This document shows positions 35,060 through 42,700 of a stretch of 64,000 bases of DNA, piece after piece. The notes under the pieces are model-generated. The model ran no database searches and was not told the origin of the DNA. It saw nothing but the letters and a program-made list of their open reading frames with translations. Position numbers and translations under genes: made by a program. Each line of letters opens with the position of its first letter. Position 1 is the stretch's first letter. The stretch is from Myxococcales bacterium (lineage in GTDB: Bacteria > Myxococcota > Myxococcia > Myxococcales > Myxococcaceae): assembly GCA_016191815.1 (NCBI GenBank), contig JACPVI010000057.1, positions 120,570 through 184,569 on the forward strand, read 5' to 3'.

Positions 35060-35251
35060 TCAGAGCTGCTCTTCGAGCCAGCGGGCGATGGCCTCTTTGA
35101 GGGTCGACGGTTCGCCGTCCGACAGGTCGAGCGCGGGGGCGGGCGCGCGCTTGCCGCTGAAGTCGAAGTGAAGGATCGGGCGGAGCTCGTCGGCGAACAG
35201 CTCGTCCAGCTCGAGCACTGCCACTGCCGCGCTGCCGTGGGAGGACCTCAT
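35060..35251 (-). CDS. Small acidic protein paired with RHH regulator
   Basis: A 63-residue protein from ATG 35251, one base after the stop of the upstream ribbon-helix-helix gene. It is acidic (LELDELFADELRPILHFDF ... GEPSTLKEAIARWLEEQL) with a C-terminal amphipathic helix. I do not recognise a family. Tight coupling suggests it is a partner of the regulator. It may represent a small toxin-antitoxin-like or regulatory pair, but no toxin fold is visible. Confidence 0.6.
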   Translation of the reverse strand: MRSSHGSAAVAVLELDELFADELRPILHFDFSGKRAPAPALDLSDGEPSTLKEAIARWLEEQL

Positions 35252-35252
35252 C

Positions 35253-35474
35253 TCATTCCTCCTTGTCACCGTGGAGGTACTTGAGCAGGAGATCGTCCAC
35301 GGCCTCGCGAAGGTATTCGCTCTGGGCCACGCGGGTCTTGCGCGAGAGCTCGCGGAGCTTCTCGACTTTTCCCTCCGCCACGAGGACGTGGGTGGAGACG
35401 ACTTTCGCCGGCTTGTCGGGCGAGGCCTCTTTCTCATCGATGGCCGCGGCCGCTGCTGTGTTGGCGTCCTGCAT
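35253..35474 (-). CDS. Ribbon-helix-helix transcriptional regulator
   Basis: A 73-residue protein with a polar N-terminal arm and a C-terminal RHH fold: VVSTHVLVAEGKVEKLRELSRKTRVAQSEYLREAVDDLLLKY. Such proteins bind DNA as dimers of beta-ribbons. A 20-bp inverted repeat lies at 35495-35514, just upstream, and may be its operator. It lies immediately beside the broken tRNA-Met. Confidence 0.75.
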   Translation of the reverse strand: MQDANTAAAAAIDEKEASPDKPAKVVSTHVLVAEGKVEKLRELSRKTRVAQSEYLREAVDDLLLKYLHGDKEE

Positions 35475-35494
35475 CTGGGGCCTCCGTGGGTGCT

Positions 35495-35514
35495 ACAGGC
35501 CGCTACTGGCCTGT
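35495..35514. promoter_or_regulatory. Inverted repeat upstream of the RHH gene
   Basis: ACAGGCC-GCTACT-GGCCTGT, arms of 7 bp with a 6-bp centre. It lies 20 bases upstream of the RHH start and 40 bases downstream of the split tRNA's 3' end (minus strand), so it could be the RHH operator or part of a tRNA terminator; a T-run directly after the tRNA argues for the former. Confidence 0.5.
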
Positions 35515-35554
35515 GCGCGGGATTAGAAACCCGCCCCGCGGAGTGTCAAAAAAG

Positions 35555-35596
35555 TGGCTAGGGTCGGACTCGAACCGACTACCTGCGGATTATGAG
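35555..35596 (-). pseudogene. 3' half of host tRNA-Met(CAT), split by element
   Basis: Read on the minus strand this is the CTCATAA anticodon loop, stem TCCGC, variable region, T-arm GTCGG-TTCGAGT-CCGAC and acceptor CCTAGCC plus A. Sequence 5' of the anticodon loop does not pair and belongs to the element. The missing 5' half is at 46049-46089: GGCTAGG there is the exact complement of this acceptor strand, and joining at the shared GATTATGAG gives a 74-base cloverleaf. Confidence 0.92.
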
Positions 35597-35607
35597 GTTG
35601 CAGCCCT

Positions 35608-35718
35608 AGCTCATTTGGGTGCAGCCGGAGCCAGATCTGCTCCCTCTGGGAGCGCGACGCCCAACGGGCATCCCTCCAGAGGGGGGGTGTACTGGGCCGA
35701 TCTGCACCCAGCTCATTT
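35608..35718. mobile_element. MITE-like palindromic insertion with 9-bp target duplication
   Basis: AGCTCATTT is duplicated at 35608-35616 and 35710-35718. Between them lie 93 bp ending in GGGTGCAG (35617-35624) and CTGCACCC (35702-35709). Internal arms continue the symmetry: CCCTCTGG (35642-35649) with CCAGAGGG (35676-35683), and GCCC-AAC-GGGC at the centre (35659-35669). Imperfect terminal inverted repeats of about 34 bp with flanking duplication are the signature of a small non-autonomous insertion. It could also fold as a structured RNA. Confidence 0.6.
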
Positions 35719-35797
35719 CTGAAAGCGGTCCAAGCCATGGCATCGATTGGCGGATCTGCCTCGATTGTACATGCGCTGATCGGCCATTTATCTCTGC

Positions 35798-35818
35798 TGG
35801 TACACACCTGGTACACAA
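35798..35818. repeat. Left copy of element end repeat (candidate recombinase arm site)
   Basis: GGTACACACCTGGTACACAA, itself two near-copies of an 11-base unit, occurs here and at 45827-45847 in the same orientation (both preceded by T). Direct repeats inside both ends of a tyrosine-recombinase element are expected for arm-type binding sites. Confidence 0.65.
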
Positions 35819-35885
35819 ACAGAGGCGTTACCTAAATCTGCGGGCACAGGCAGCCCCACAAACAAGACATGAGAGGAGATGGAAC

Positions 35886-36032
35886 ATGCGAAAGCTTAGC
35901 AGGAAGGTGATGGACGGCTCGAGGTCGCTGGAGATGACCGAGGCTTTGGCCATGGTTCTCCAGGGCAAAGATGGAACGAGGGTCCAGACGACCTCGGAGG
36001 GCCCTTCGAGCGCCGCGCGGGAGGGAAGATGA
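35886..36032 (+). CDS. 48-residue protein coupled to the integrase; possible directionality factor
   Basis: An ATG preceded by GAGAGGAG opens a 48-codon frame beginning MRKLSRKVMDGSRSLEM. The stop overlaps the integrase ATG (ATGA), which indicates translational coupling. Small basic proteins encoded just upstream of a recombinase are often excisionases, but no DNA-binding fold can be recognised, so this is inference from position and size. Confidence 0.5.
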   Translation: MRKLSRKVMDGSRSLEMTEALAMVLQGKDGTRVQTTSEGPSSAAREGR

Positions 36033-37210
36033 CCATGCCGAAGTGGAACGGGAAGTGGATCGGCGGGCGCACGTACCTCGGCAAGGAGGGGCGCACTGTC
36101 TACTGGCTGGACAAGTCGTGGAACGGCAAGCGGTACGGGATCGCGCTGGACGTCGGCTCCAGGCGAGATGCGGAGGCCGAGCTGGCGCTGTTCATGCGGG
36201 ACCCCAGCGGCTACGTCGAGCGGAGGGAGGCGAAGCGGCGGACGGACGAGGAGCGGGTCGTCCTGGACGTCCACCTGGTCGAGCAGTTCCAGGAGCACCT
36301 CAGCAAGCTGGGGCGGGACGAGCGCCATGTCCGGGGCGTGCGCCACTACGTCGACTGGTGGCTGGAGAAGCTCGGAGCGGTCGACCTGCGGAGGGTGAAG
36401 CTCCAGGACCTGCGCCGCTGCCTGCGGGGCGTGGAGACGGCGCGGCGGAACCGGATCGCGTCGTGGAAGATCTTCTGCTCCTTCCTCCGGGAGGAGCTGG
36501 CCATCCTTCCGCGCGGAGAGGATTCTTCGTTGGACCTCCACGCTCCGCCGGGGAAGCCGGAGAAGCTGACCCGGGAGAAGGGCTACACCATCGAGCGGGT
36601 CGAGCAGTTCTACCGGGCGATGTCGGTGTGGCGGTCGGAGCGGCCGGGCTGGGACGGGGTGCCCGATGTCCAGTCGGCGCGGGACTGCCTGCTGCTGCAC
36701 GCGAAGACGGGGATGCACCAGAGCGAGGTGGAGCGGCTCGCGAAGGGGGACGGGAAGGTGGCCGAGGTCCAGGACGAGGGCGAGATCGCGGGCACCATCA
36801 CGTTCGTGCACAAGAGCGGCTACGTGCACACGGTCTCGGTGGACCTCCAGGCTCTCCGGGCGGCGCAGCGGCTCCAAAGGAGGAAGGCGGCCCCGTCCAA
36901 CAGCTACATCAGGAAGATCATCGGCCGGGCGGCGCGGGAGTCGAACCTCCAGCAGATCCGCTTCGGGGAGCTGCGGCACTCGTTCACCACCTGGGGACGG
37001 ACCATGGGCGAGCTGGTCCGGCCGAAGGGGAGAGGGGTCTCGGTCGAGGAGGTGGCGGCGGTGCTGGGCCACACCAACGTGCGGACGACCCGGCTCCACT
37101 ACGACGGGACGAAGGTCCCCCCGATGGTGAAGGTGCCGATCAGGCTGTTCCATCCGGACGACCCGGTGGAACCGACGACCATGGGGCTGCGGTTGGTGCA
37201 GAACGGCTGA
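36029..37210 (+). CDS. int: Tyrosine recombinase (integrase) with altered first catalytic box
   Basis: A 393-residue phage-type integrase. The N-terminal third carries a beta-rich arm-binding-like region (WIGGRTYLGKEGRTVYWLDKSWNGKRYGIALDVG), the middle a SAM-like core-binding domain, and the C-terminal third the catalytic domain. Visible boxes: GELRHSFTTW with the second Arg, LGHTNVRTTRLHYDG with the His and the nucleophile Tyr. The first box, normally TGLRxSEL, reads TGMHQSEVERL, so the usual first Arg is His; the first His of the HxLRH box is Gly. Activity is still implied by the clean integration. It lies beside the left attachment site, as expected for the enzyme that inserted the element. 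Confidence 0.85.
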   Translation: MTMPKWNGKWIGGRTYLGKEGRTVYWLDKSWNGKRYGIALDVGSRRDAEAELALFMRDPSGYVERREAKRRTDEERVVLDVHLVEQFQEHLSKLGRDERHVRGVRHYVDWWLEKLGAVDLRRVKLQDLRRCLRGVETARRNRIASWKIFCSFLREELAILPRGEDSSLDLHAPPGKPEKLTREKGYTIERVEQFYRAMSVWRSERPGWDGVPDVQSARDCLLLHAKTGMHQSEVERLAKGDGKVAEVQDEGEIAGTITFVHKSGYVHTVSVDLQALRAAQRLQRRKAAPSNSYIRKIIGRAARESNLQQIRFGELRHSFTTWGRTMGELVRPKGRGVSVEEVAAVLGHTNVRTTRLHYDGTKVPPMVKVPIRLFHPDDPVEPTTMGLRLVQNG

Positions 37211-37232
37211 GCATCGAGGGTTACGGGGAAGG

Positions 37233-37574
37233 TCACCGAGAGAACTTGAAGGCCGCGGTCACGCGCCCGCGCCGGATCGTGTGACCTTCGGCTTGCCGGC
37301 TGGTGCTCGGCGGAATCTCGACGGGCGCGGGCACCTCGCGTCCCGTTCCAGGACCGAGGGAGAAGTGCACGAACCACTTCAGCCCGTCGTTCCTGTCCCA
37401 ATGGACGCCGACGCCCGCGCCGTGGCCCTCGCAGATCCCGAGGAGCAGCGCTCTTCCAGGTCGGAGCCGGGGCTCGATCTCGTGCTCGAAGTACTCGAGG
37501 AAGTCTCCGAGGATGTCTTCCCGCGTCGTGCCCAGTGTGCTGTCGCGTTTCCAAATGCCGCAGAATTCACCCAT
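37233..37574 (-). CDS. Hypothetical element protein, 113 residues
   Basis: A compact basic/aromatic protein with a helical first half (REDILGDFLEYFEHEIEPRLRPGRALLLG) and a beta-rich second half (VGVHWDRNDGLKWFVHFSLG). No family is recognised. It converges on the integrase gene, 22 bp from its stop. Codon use fits the region, supporting a real gene, but no function can be given. Confidence 0.55.
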   Translation of the reverse strand: MGEFCGIWKRDSTLGTTREDILGDFLEYFEHEIEPRLRPGRALLLGICEGHGAGVGVHWDRNDGLKWFVHFSLGPGTGREVPAPVEIPPSTSRQAEGHTIRRGRVTAAFKFSR

Positions 37575-37837
37575 CGGTGTGCGCCTCCGAGACTGGACTT
37601 CCGACGTTCATCGGCAGTCCGCGCGTTGACCTTCGATTGGCTGAATTAGGTTGTCGGTGACTTTGTGGTTGGTTCTGTCCGTGTCCAGAGGTCGCTGGAG
37701 GCCGTCGGAGATGTTTGGGCCACCTCAGCCATAGGAAACCATGGCCGGAGCCGCGGGCCCCTCTGAGCGTCACTGGCTCCATGGCAGGTCGCCTGTGCAG
37801 GGGAAAGATCAATACCAGCGCAGGCGCAGGCAGGCGT
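37575..37837. other. Non-coding gap in element
   Basis: 263 bp between two minus-strand genes. Weak open frames here have no recognisable features. I see no clear promoter, hairpin or repeat. Confidence 0.4.
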
Positions 37838-38227
37838 TCAGCGTCCGTCGACGAGGTTGTAGACCGTGACCTTCCAGCCGAGGACAGCGTGCTCAGCGTG
37901 CAGCTCGTCGAGGAAGTCCCCACCAGAGCGTGGACGCGACCGGACCTCGGCGATCTCGAAGTGGAAGGTCGCGAGCAGTGTGCGGGCGGCGGCGATCCCC
38001 AGCCCGGTCAGCGGCACAGACGCTTGGAGGCCGTGACCTTTGGCGAGCTGGGCAGCGCCCGACAGCAGGAGAGCGGCCGTCTCTGGGTCGGTGCCGATGT
38101 CCGGCAGCCCGAGCGCGTCACCCTTCGCGTAACGATCTGGCCCGAGCGCGAGCAGCGTGCGCGCTTTCTCTTGCATGTAACGCGCGGGCGTGCTGGGCGC
38201 GTGTGCTGTCTGTCTTGTCGTTTCCAT
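37838..38227 (-). CDS. Hypothetical element protein, 129 residues
   Basis: A protein starting at ATG 38227 behind a strong ribosome site (GGGAGAG on the minus strand). It begins METTRQTAHAPSTPARYMQEKARTLLALG and is mainly helical, ending in a short beta stretch (AVLGWKVTVYNLVDGR). A longer upstream frame would run through a divergent gene and is rejected. No family recognised. It is divergent from the next gene, sharing a 157-bp control region. Confidence 0.55.
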   Translation of the reverse strand: METTRQTAHAPSTPARYMQEKARTLLALGPDRYAKGDALGLPDIGTDPETAALLLSGAAQLAKGHGLQASVPLTGLGIAAARTLLATFHFEIAEVRSRPRSGGDFLDELHAEHAVLGWKVTVYNLVDGR

Positions 38228-38384
38228 GCGTGTCTCTCCCTGTCTGCATCTTGTTATCAGGCAACACAAATACAGTACACGTTGCACGTCTTGCGCTCGG
38301 TGTACGTTCCCGTGACCGCCTTGTAAAATGTATGTGTCTGTCATTGCAGGAGTCCACGGAACATACAGGCACGGAGGAGGTTCG
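38228..38384. promoter_or_regulatory. Divergent control region in element with GTACAC/GTGTAC arms
   Basis: A relatively AT-rich stretch between two divergent element genes. GTACAC (38275-38280) and GTGTAC (38300-38305) form an inverted pair, and the same GTACAC core occurs in the repeats at both ends of the element. A TAAAAT hexamer lies at 38324-38329. It is probably the promoter/operator region for both genes; exact promoters cannot be fixed by eye. Confidence 0.4.
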
Positions 38385-39014
38385 ATGTCCAAGACGTCCA
38401 GGCCGAAGAGCGTTTCCAAGCAGTCGTCCAAGAGCGGGAAGACCGCCCACGTCAGCAAGACGAAGCCCAAGAAGGAGACCACGGTGAAAAGTACGGCAGC
38501 GGCAGAGGCAGCGGCAGAGATCCCGATGCTCGATGACCTTCCGCTCCCCCAGGATGTTCCCGTGGCGGACCCTGCTGCCGAGGCTGCTGGCCCATCAGCA
38601 CCGGACCAGGGACCGAAGCCTGCCCGCAAGCGGATGCAGCGGGACGGGCGGGAGGTCACCTGCGTCGCCCTGGAGAAGCTGCTGGCGATCGTCGCGGAGG
38701 CCGGGCTGAAGGTGGACGAGAAGAAGGCGTGGCTGAAGGTGGCGGGGCCGAGCGGGGCGCGGGTCTACCTGCCGCGGCGGGAAGTCGTCGGCCAGGTGAA
38801 CGTCGCCGGCTTCGAGGCCCCGGCCGGCACGAGTGTGCAGCTCGGCGCGCGGAGCTTCGGCTCTGTGAAGGAGCGGCTGGACATGGAGGGGTCCGAGGAA
38901 CGGGTCCTGGAGCGGTTCCGGGCGATCCTCCAGCACATGAAATCGCTGCCGCGCGAGGAAGCTGTGGCCGAGCGGAAGCAGGAGCCGAGGATCGTGGTCG
39001 CCGAGGGGCGGTGA
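38385..39014 (+). CDS. Hypothetical element protein, basic N-terminus
   Basis: A 209-residue protein from ATG 38385, seven bases after CGGAGGAGG. The first 80 residues are low-complexity, rich in Lys/Ser then Ala/Pro (SKTSRPKSVSKQSSKSGKTA), and probably disordered. Residues about 85-190 form a compact domain (VTCVALEKLLAIVAEAGLKVDEKKAWLKV ... GARVYLPRRE). The basic tail suggests nucleic-acid contact. No family recognised. Confidence 0.6.
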   Translation: MSKTSRPKSVSKQSSKSGKTAHVSKTKPKKETTVKSTAAAEAAAEIPMLDDLPLPQDVPVADPAAEAAGPSAPDQGPKPARKRMQRDGREVTCVALEKLLAIVAEAGLKVDEKKAWLKVAGPSGARVYLPRREVVGQVNVAGFEAPAGTSVQLGARSFGSVKERLDMEGSEERVLERFRAILQHMKSLPREEAVAERKQEPRIVVAEGR

Positions 39015-39023
39015 GGGCGGGGC

Positions 39024-39176
39024 ATGCCGATCATCATCGTTCTGCTCCTGTCGGCCCTGGCCTGCTACCACCTCGGCGGGATGTTCGCGGCCCTCTACCC
39101 GGTGGCGGCCGTCCTCCTGTGGGCGCCGTTCGAGCTGGCGAAGGATATCTACCGGTGGTCACGGCGGCGCCCGTGA
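39024..39176 (+). CDS. 50-residue small membrane protein
   Basis: ATG at 39024 after a GAGGGCGGGG ribosome site, ten bases after the previous stop. The product has two hydrophobic segments (residues about 3-19 and 21-36) and a basic C-terminus (AKDIYRWSRRRP). Short two-helix basic-tailed proteins include holins and small regulators, but no assignment is possible. Confidence 0.55.
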   Translation: MPIIIVLLLSALACYHLGGMFAALYPVAAVLLWAPFELAKDIYRWSRRRP

Positions 39177-39199
39177 AGGCTGGAGAAATGAACTGGCAT

Positions 39200-39484
39200 T
39201 CACTCTGCCGTGCGGCGACGGATTTGCTTCGGCCGGCCCGCTTTCGGTGCGATGGTCTTCCGTTCACGGAGGAGCGCGCTGGGCTTGATCCCCAAGGCGA
39301 CAGCGAGCCGGATGAAGGAATGGAAACGGAGGTTCACGGTGCCGCGTTCCACGCGCTGGAGGAAACGCACGTCGATGTTGGCTTCCTCCGCCAGCGCCTC
39401 CTGGGTCATGCCTTGGCGGACCCGGAGGTGGCGCACGTTCGCGCCGAGGTAGGCGAGGAAGGTCTTGGTCGGGCCACCGGTCAC
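39200..39484 (-). CDS. XRE-family (Cro/C1-type) transcriptional regulator
   Basis: A 94-residue protein with a helix-turn-helix at residues about 14-70: LGANVRHLRVRQGMTQEALAEEANIDVRFLQRVERGTVN, with the typical TQEALAEEANI recognition region. The basic C-terminus (APKAGRPKQIRRRTAE) may add DNA contact. It is divergent from the EGF/LamG gene and probably the element's repressor or control regulator. Confidence 0.88.
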   Translation of the reverse strand: MTGGPTKTFLAYLGANVRHLRVRQGMTQEALAEEANIDVRFLQRVERGTVNLRFHSFIRLAVALGIKPSALLRERKTIAPKAGRPKQIRRRTAE

Positions 39485-39623
39485 CCGGCGTCGGTAGCCC
39501 GGGCATCCACCTCAGTAACACGGGTGCGTCGTCCGGGTTCGCTTGACTCGGCTTCGGCGGGGTGGTCAGGATCTATAGAGGGTTCGTCGGTGCAGTCCGC
39601 GCGTCTCACAGAGGGGGCACGAA

Positions 39624-42164
39624 ATGCGGCACGCTAAGCTTCTTGCATTTGGACTGCTGGGGTTCGTGACGCTCGGCCTCCTCTCATGCGGCGAGAGCAC
39701 GGCCAAGTGCGTTCCCGGAGCCAGCCTGGAATGCGCTTGCCCCAGCGGGAAGGGGACGCAGGTCTGCAAGCAGAACGGCACCTTCGAGACGTGCGACTGT
39801 TCGGGAGGCGGCGGACAGGATTCGGGAGTTCCTGACTCAGGTACCCCGGACGCTGGCGGCGTGGGCCCCTGCGCCACGAACAACGGCAACTGCGACCCCA
39901 ACGCGACCTGCACGCCATCGGGTACGACGCGGACTTGCGCCTGCAAGGCTGGTTTCACCGGCGACGGGTCGGCATGCGCGGACATCAACGAGTGCTTGAC
40001 GGACAACGGCGGCTGCTCGGCCAACGCCACCTGCACCAACACCCCGGGCTCCAGGACCTGTGCCTGCAACTCGGGCTACTCCGGGGATGGCACCACCTGC
40101 GCTGACGTGAACGAGTGCTCGACGGCCAATGGTGGCTGCTCTCCGAACGCGGCCTGTACCAATACGCCCGGCTCTCGAACCTGCGCCTGCAACTCCGGCT
40201 TCACCGGGGACGGCATCACCTGCACCGATGTGAACGAGTGCTCGACGGCCAACGGTGGTTGCGCTGCGAGCGCGACGTGCACGAATACGCCAGGGTCCCG
40301 GACCTGCGCCTGCAACTCGGGGTACGCGGGCGACGGGATCACCTGCAGTGATATCAACGAGTGCCTGACCAGCAACGGAGGTTGCTCGTCAAACGCCTCG
40401 TGCACGAACACGGCTGGCTCTCGGATATGCACCTGTAATTCCGGTTACTCAGGAGACGGCGTCACCTGCGCTGACATCAACGAGTGCTTGACCAACAATG
40501 GAGGCTGCTCTGCGAATGCGGCCTGCACGAACACGCCGGGATCGCGCACCTGCGCCTGCAACTCAGGCTACACCGGAGACGGGCTGACCTGCGCTGACAT
40601 CAACGAGTGCTTGACCAACAATGGAGGCTGCTCTGCGAATGCGGCCTGCACGAACACGCCGGGGTCGCGAACATGCGCTTGCAATGCGGGGTACAGTGGA
40701 GACGGCGTCACTTGCACTGACATCAACGAGTGCCTGGCGAGTAACGGTGGCTGTTCTGCGTATGCTGTCTGTACCAATACACCTGGTTCGCGGACTTGTG
40801 CGTGCAGTGCGAACTACACAGGCGACGGCCTGACCTGCGTTGGTGGTTATGCTCTTAGCTTTGATGGAGTTGACGATGGGGTTGTGTCACCACCGCTCAG
40901 CAGAGGATTGGTTTCGGCGTTAACGGCGGAGTACTGGATCAGTCCCTCTCAGATCGGCGTGTGGATGAAGATCCTGAACGTTCACAATGGCAACAACCGC
41001 GACGTCGACATGGAGATTAGACCGGACGGGAAGGTCTATTGCACTCTGTTCGATCAGGCCGGAGTGAACCACGGAAGCACGAGCACGAGTGTCCTGGTTG
41101 CAGGAAACTGGTACCACATCGCATGTTCGTATGACGGAGCAACACAGCGGATGTTCGTGAATGGCGTTCTCGAAACTTCAACGTCTTGGTCGGGCTCTGT
41201 CCAACTGAACGACAGGCTGAACATTTCTGGGTTTGAGAGCCGGTATGTCAAGGCCGTGATCGATGAGTTCAGGCTGAGCAGTGTTGCGCGTTACACGGCA
41301 GGGTTCACCCCGCCGACGGCACTGAGCGGAGACTCATCGACCGTCCTGCTTTGGCGTTTTGATGAGGGGACAGGGAGCACCAGCGCAGATCTGAGCAACA
41401 GCTTCACCTGTCAGCTTGGTGGCGGCCCCTACCAGACTTTGCAGTCTGGGATCACGATACCCGCGAATGGGGCGCCGACATGGGTCCCAAGCTCTCGCAT
41501 GAAAAAGGGCATCGACTTTGATGGAGTCGATGATGGTGTGGTGTCGCCCCCGCTCGGCCGAGGTCTAGTCTCGGCATGGACAGCGGAGTATTGGATCAAG
41601 CCAAACCAGATCGGGGTGTGGATGAAGATTCTTAACATCCACAATGACAACAACCGGGACATAGACATGGAGATCCGACCCGACGGAAAAGTCTACTGCA
41701 CGCTTTTCGATCAGGCCGGAGTCAATCACGGGAGCACCAGCACAAGCGTATTGACCGCAGGAAATTGGTATCACATCGGCTGCTCGTACGACGGGACGAC
41801 CCAGAGGATGTTCGTGAACGGTGTTCTCGAGACATCGACAGCTTGGACTGGATCCATCCAGGTGAATGACAGGCTCAATATCTCGGGCTTTGAGAACCGT
41901 TACGTGAAGGCCACTCTTGACGAGTTTCGTATGAGCAGCACGGCACGCTACACTTCTGGCTTCGTACCACCGGCGACCATGACTCCTGATTCGTCGACGG
42001 TTGTGCTCTGGCGCTTTGATGAAGGAGCAGGCACCACGAGCGCTGATCTGAGCGGCAACAGCTTTACCTGTCAGCTCGGCGGTGGGCCCTACCAGACGTT
42101 GCAGTCGGGAATCACCATCCCGGCGAACGGGATACCGACGTGGGTCTCGGTGAATCGACCGTAG
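39624..42164 (+). CDS. Surface lipoprotein with eight EGF-like and two LamG-type domains (element cargo)
   Basis: An 846-residue protein starting at ATG 39624 behind GAGGGGGC. The signal ends in a lipobox (LGFVTLGLLSC). Residues about 28-60 carry Cys-rich sequence and a Gly/Asp linker, then an initial EGF-like module and seven near-identical 41-residue calcium-binding EGF modules of the form DINEC-CxxNGGC-CxCNSGYxGDGxxC. Residues about 410-620 and 630-846 are two LamG/concanavalin-type domains (SFDGVDDGVV ... NWYHIACSYDG) duplicated at a spacing of 219 residues. Base composition falls in the LamG half, suggesting separate ancestry. A role in adhesion or surface recognition is inferred. It is the element's main cargo. 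Confidence 0.9.
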   Translation: MRHAKLLAFGLLGFVTLGLLSCGESTAKCVPGASLECACPSGKGTQVCKQNGTFETCDCSGGGGQDSGVPDSGTPDAGGVGPCATNNGNCDPNATCTPSGTTRTCACKAGFTGDGSACADINECLTDNGGCSANATCTNTPGSRTCACNSGYSGDGTTCADVNECSTANGGCSPNAACTNTPGSRTCACNSGFTGDGITCTDVNECSTANGGCAASATCTNTPGSRTCACNSGYAGDGITCSDINECLTSNGGCSSNASCTNTAGSRICTCNSGYSGDGVTCADINECLTNNGGCSANAACTNTPGSRTCACNSGYTGDGLTCADINECLTNNGGCSANAACTNTPGSRTCACNAGYSGDGVTCTDINECLASNGGCSAYAVCTNTPGSRTCACSANYTGDGLTCVGGYALSFDGVDDGVVSPPLSRGLVSALTAEYWISPSQIGVWMKILNVHNGNNRDVDMEIRPDGKVYCTLFDQAGVNHGSTSTSVLVAGNWYHIACSYDGATQRMFVNGVLETSTSWSGSVQLNDRLNISGFESRYVKAVIDEFRLSSVARYTAGFTPPTALSGDSSTVLLWRFDEGTGSTSADLSNSFTCQLGGGPYQTLQSGITIPANGAPTWVPSSRMKKGIDFDGVDDGVVSPPLGRGLVSAWTAEYWIKPNQIGVWMKILNIHNDNNRDIDMEIRPDGKVYCTLFDQAGVNHGSTSTSVLTAGNWYHIGCSYDGTTQRMFVNGVLETSTAWTGSIQVNDRLNISGFENRYVKATLDEFRMSSTARYTSGFVPPATMTPDSSTVVLWRFDEGAGTTSADLSGNSFTCQLGGGPYQTLQSGITIPANGIPTWVSVNRP
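39981..40841 (+). repeat. Seven tandem 123-bp EGF-coding repeats
   Basis: Units start at 39981, 40104, 40227, 40350, 40473, 40596 and 40719, each encoding one 41-residue EGF module. Units five and six (40473-40595 and 40596-40718) are almost identical over most of their length, pointing to a recent duplication. Such tandem tracts change copy number by slippage or recombination. Confidence 0.9.
40860..42130 (+). repeat. Duplicated 657-bp LamG-coding module
   Basis: The coding segments beginning at 40860 and 41517 are direct repeats offset by exactly 657 bp (219 codons), with high DNA similarity through the LamG fold and the closing LQSGITIPANG motif. They diverge more than the EGF units, so this duplication is older. 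Confidence 0.85.
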
Positions 42165-42700
42165 ACTACAAGGTCCCGGTGTTCGGGGCGTCATCGTCTT
42201 CGTGGTGATGATTCTTTGATATCGATCGGACGCGCAGCCGAGGTCGGATGCGGTGCGCAGTCCCGAGGGCGCTCTTGCCCAGGGCTGGCGCTTTGATCGT
42301 CTCCAACGGCTTGCGTCCCGGCCGTCCACCCTCGGCGGCGTCTCCCTTCGGCTCACCTTGGTATCGTTGTATCGGGCGCTGCCATCGAAAAACGGGCCTC
42401 ATCTCTCACGGGCCGACCAAGCGATGGGCGGTGACTTTGTTTCTCCCATGAACCCAGGCCCTTGCTTCTGCGTGTCTGCGCCGTCCAGACTGATCCAGGT
42501 CACGCTGGTGTCGCTCTGGTGTGACCGGGCCCCTTGGCCATGGTTTCCCCTATCCTGGGGAACGGGAGTGAGCGGCGGGTCTCTGGGGTGATCCGGTCCA
42601 TGCTCCTGGCCAAGGTGTGATCCTGGGGCGACCGTTCTGGGTGGTCGCCTGGCGCCAGTCAGGTGCCTCCCTGATGGGAGTCAGGTAAGAGATCCGGGGG
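42165..42700. other. Hairpin-rich non-coding region before the primase gene
   Basis: 536 bp with weak, unconvincing frames. Inverted repeats cluster toward the primase gene: GGTCAC/GTGACC (42498-42526), TTCCCC/GGGGAA near 42545-42565, GGCGACC-GTTCTGGGT-GGTCGCC (42627-42649) and CTCCC-TGAT-GGGAG (42667-42680) flanked by GTCAGG. This could be a replication origin or a structured leader; no riboswitch class is recognised. Confidence 0.5.

Noticed and set aside
35597..35816. Open frames across the split tRNA and element left end, on both strands
   Set aside because: Their products include translated tRNA sequence and the palindromic insertion; no ribosome sites or domain features.
42253..42591. 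Possible 112-residue gene upstream of the primase
   Set aside because: Trp/Pro/Arg-rich product with no fold, overlapping inverted repeats and an equally open opposite strand.
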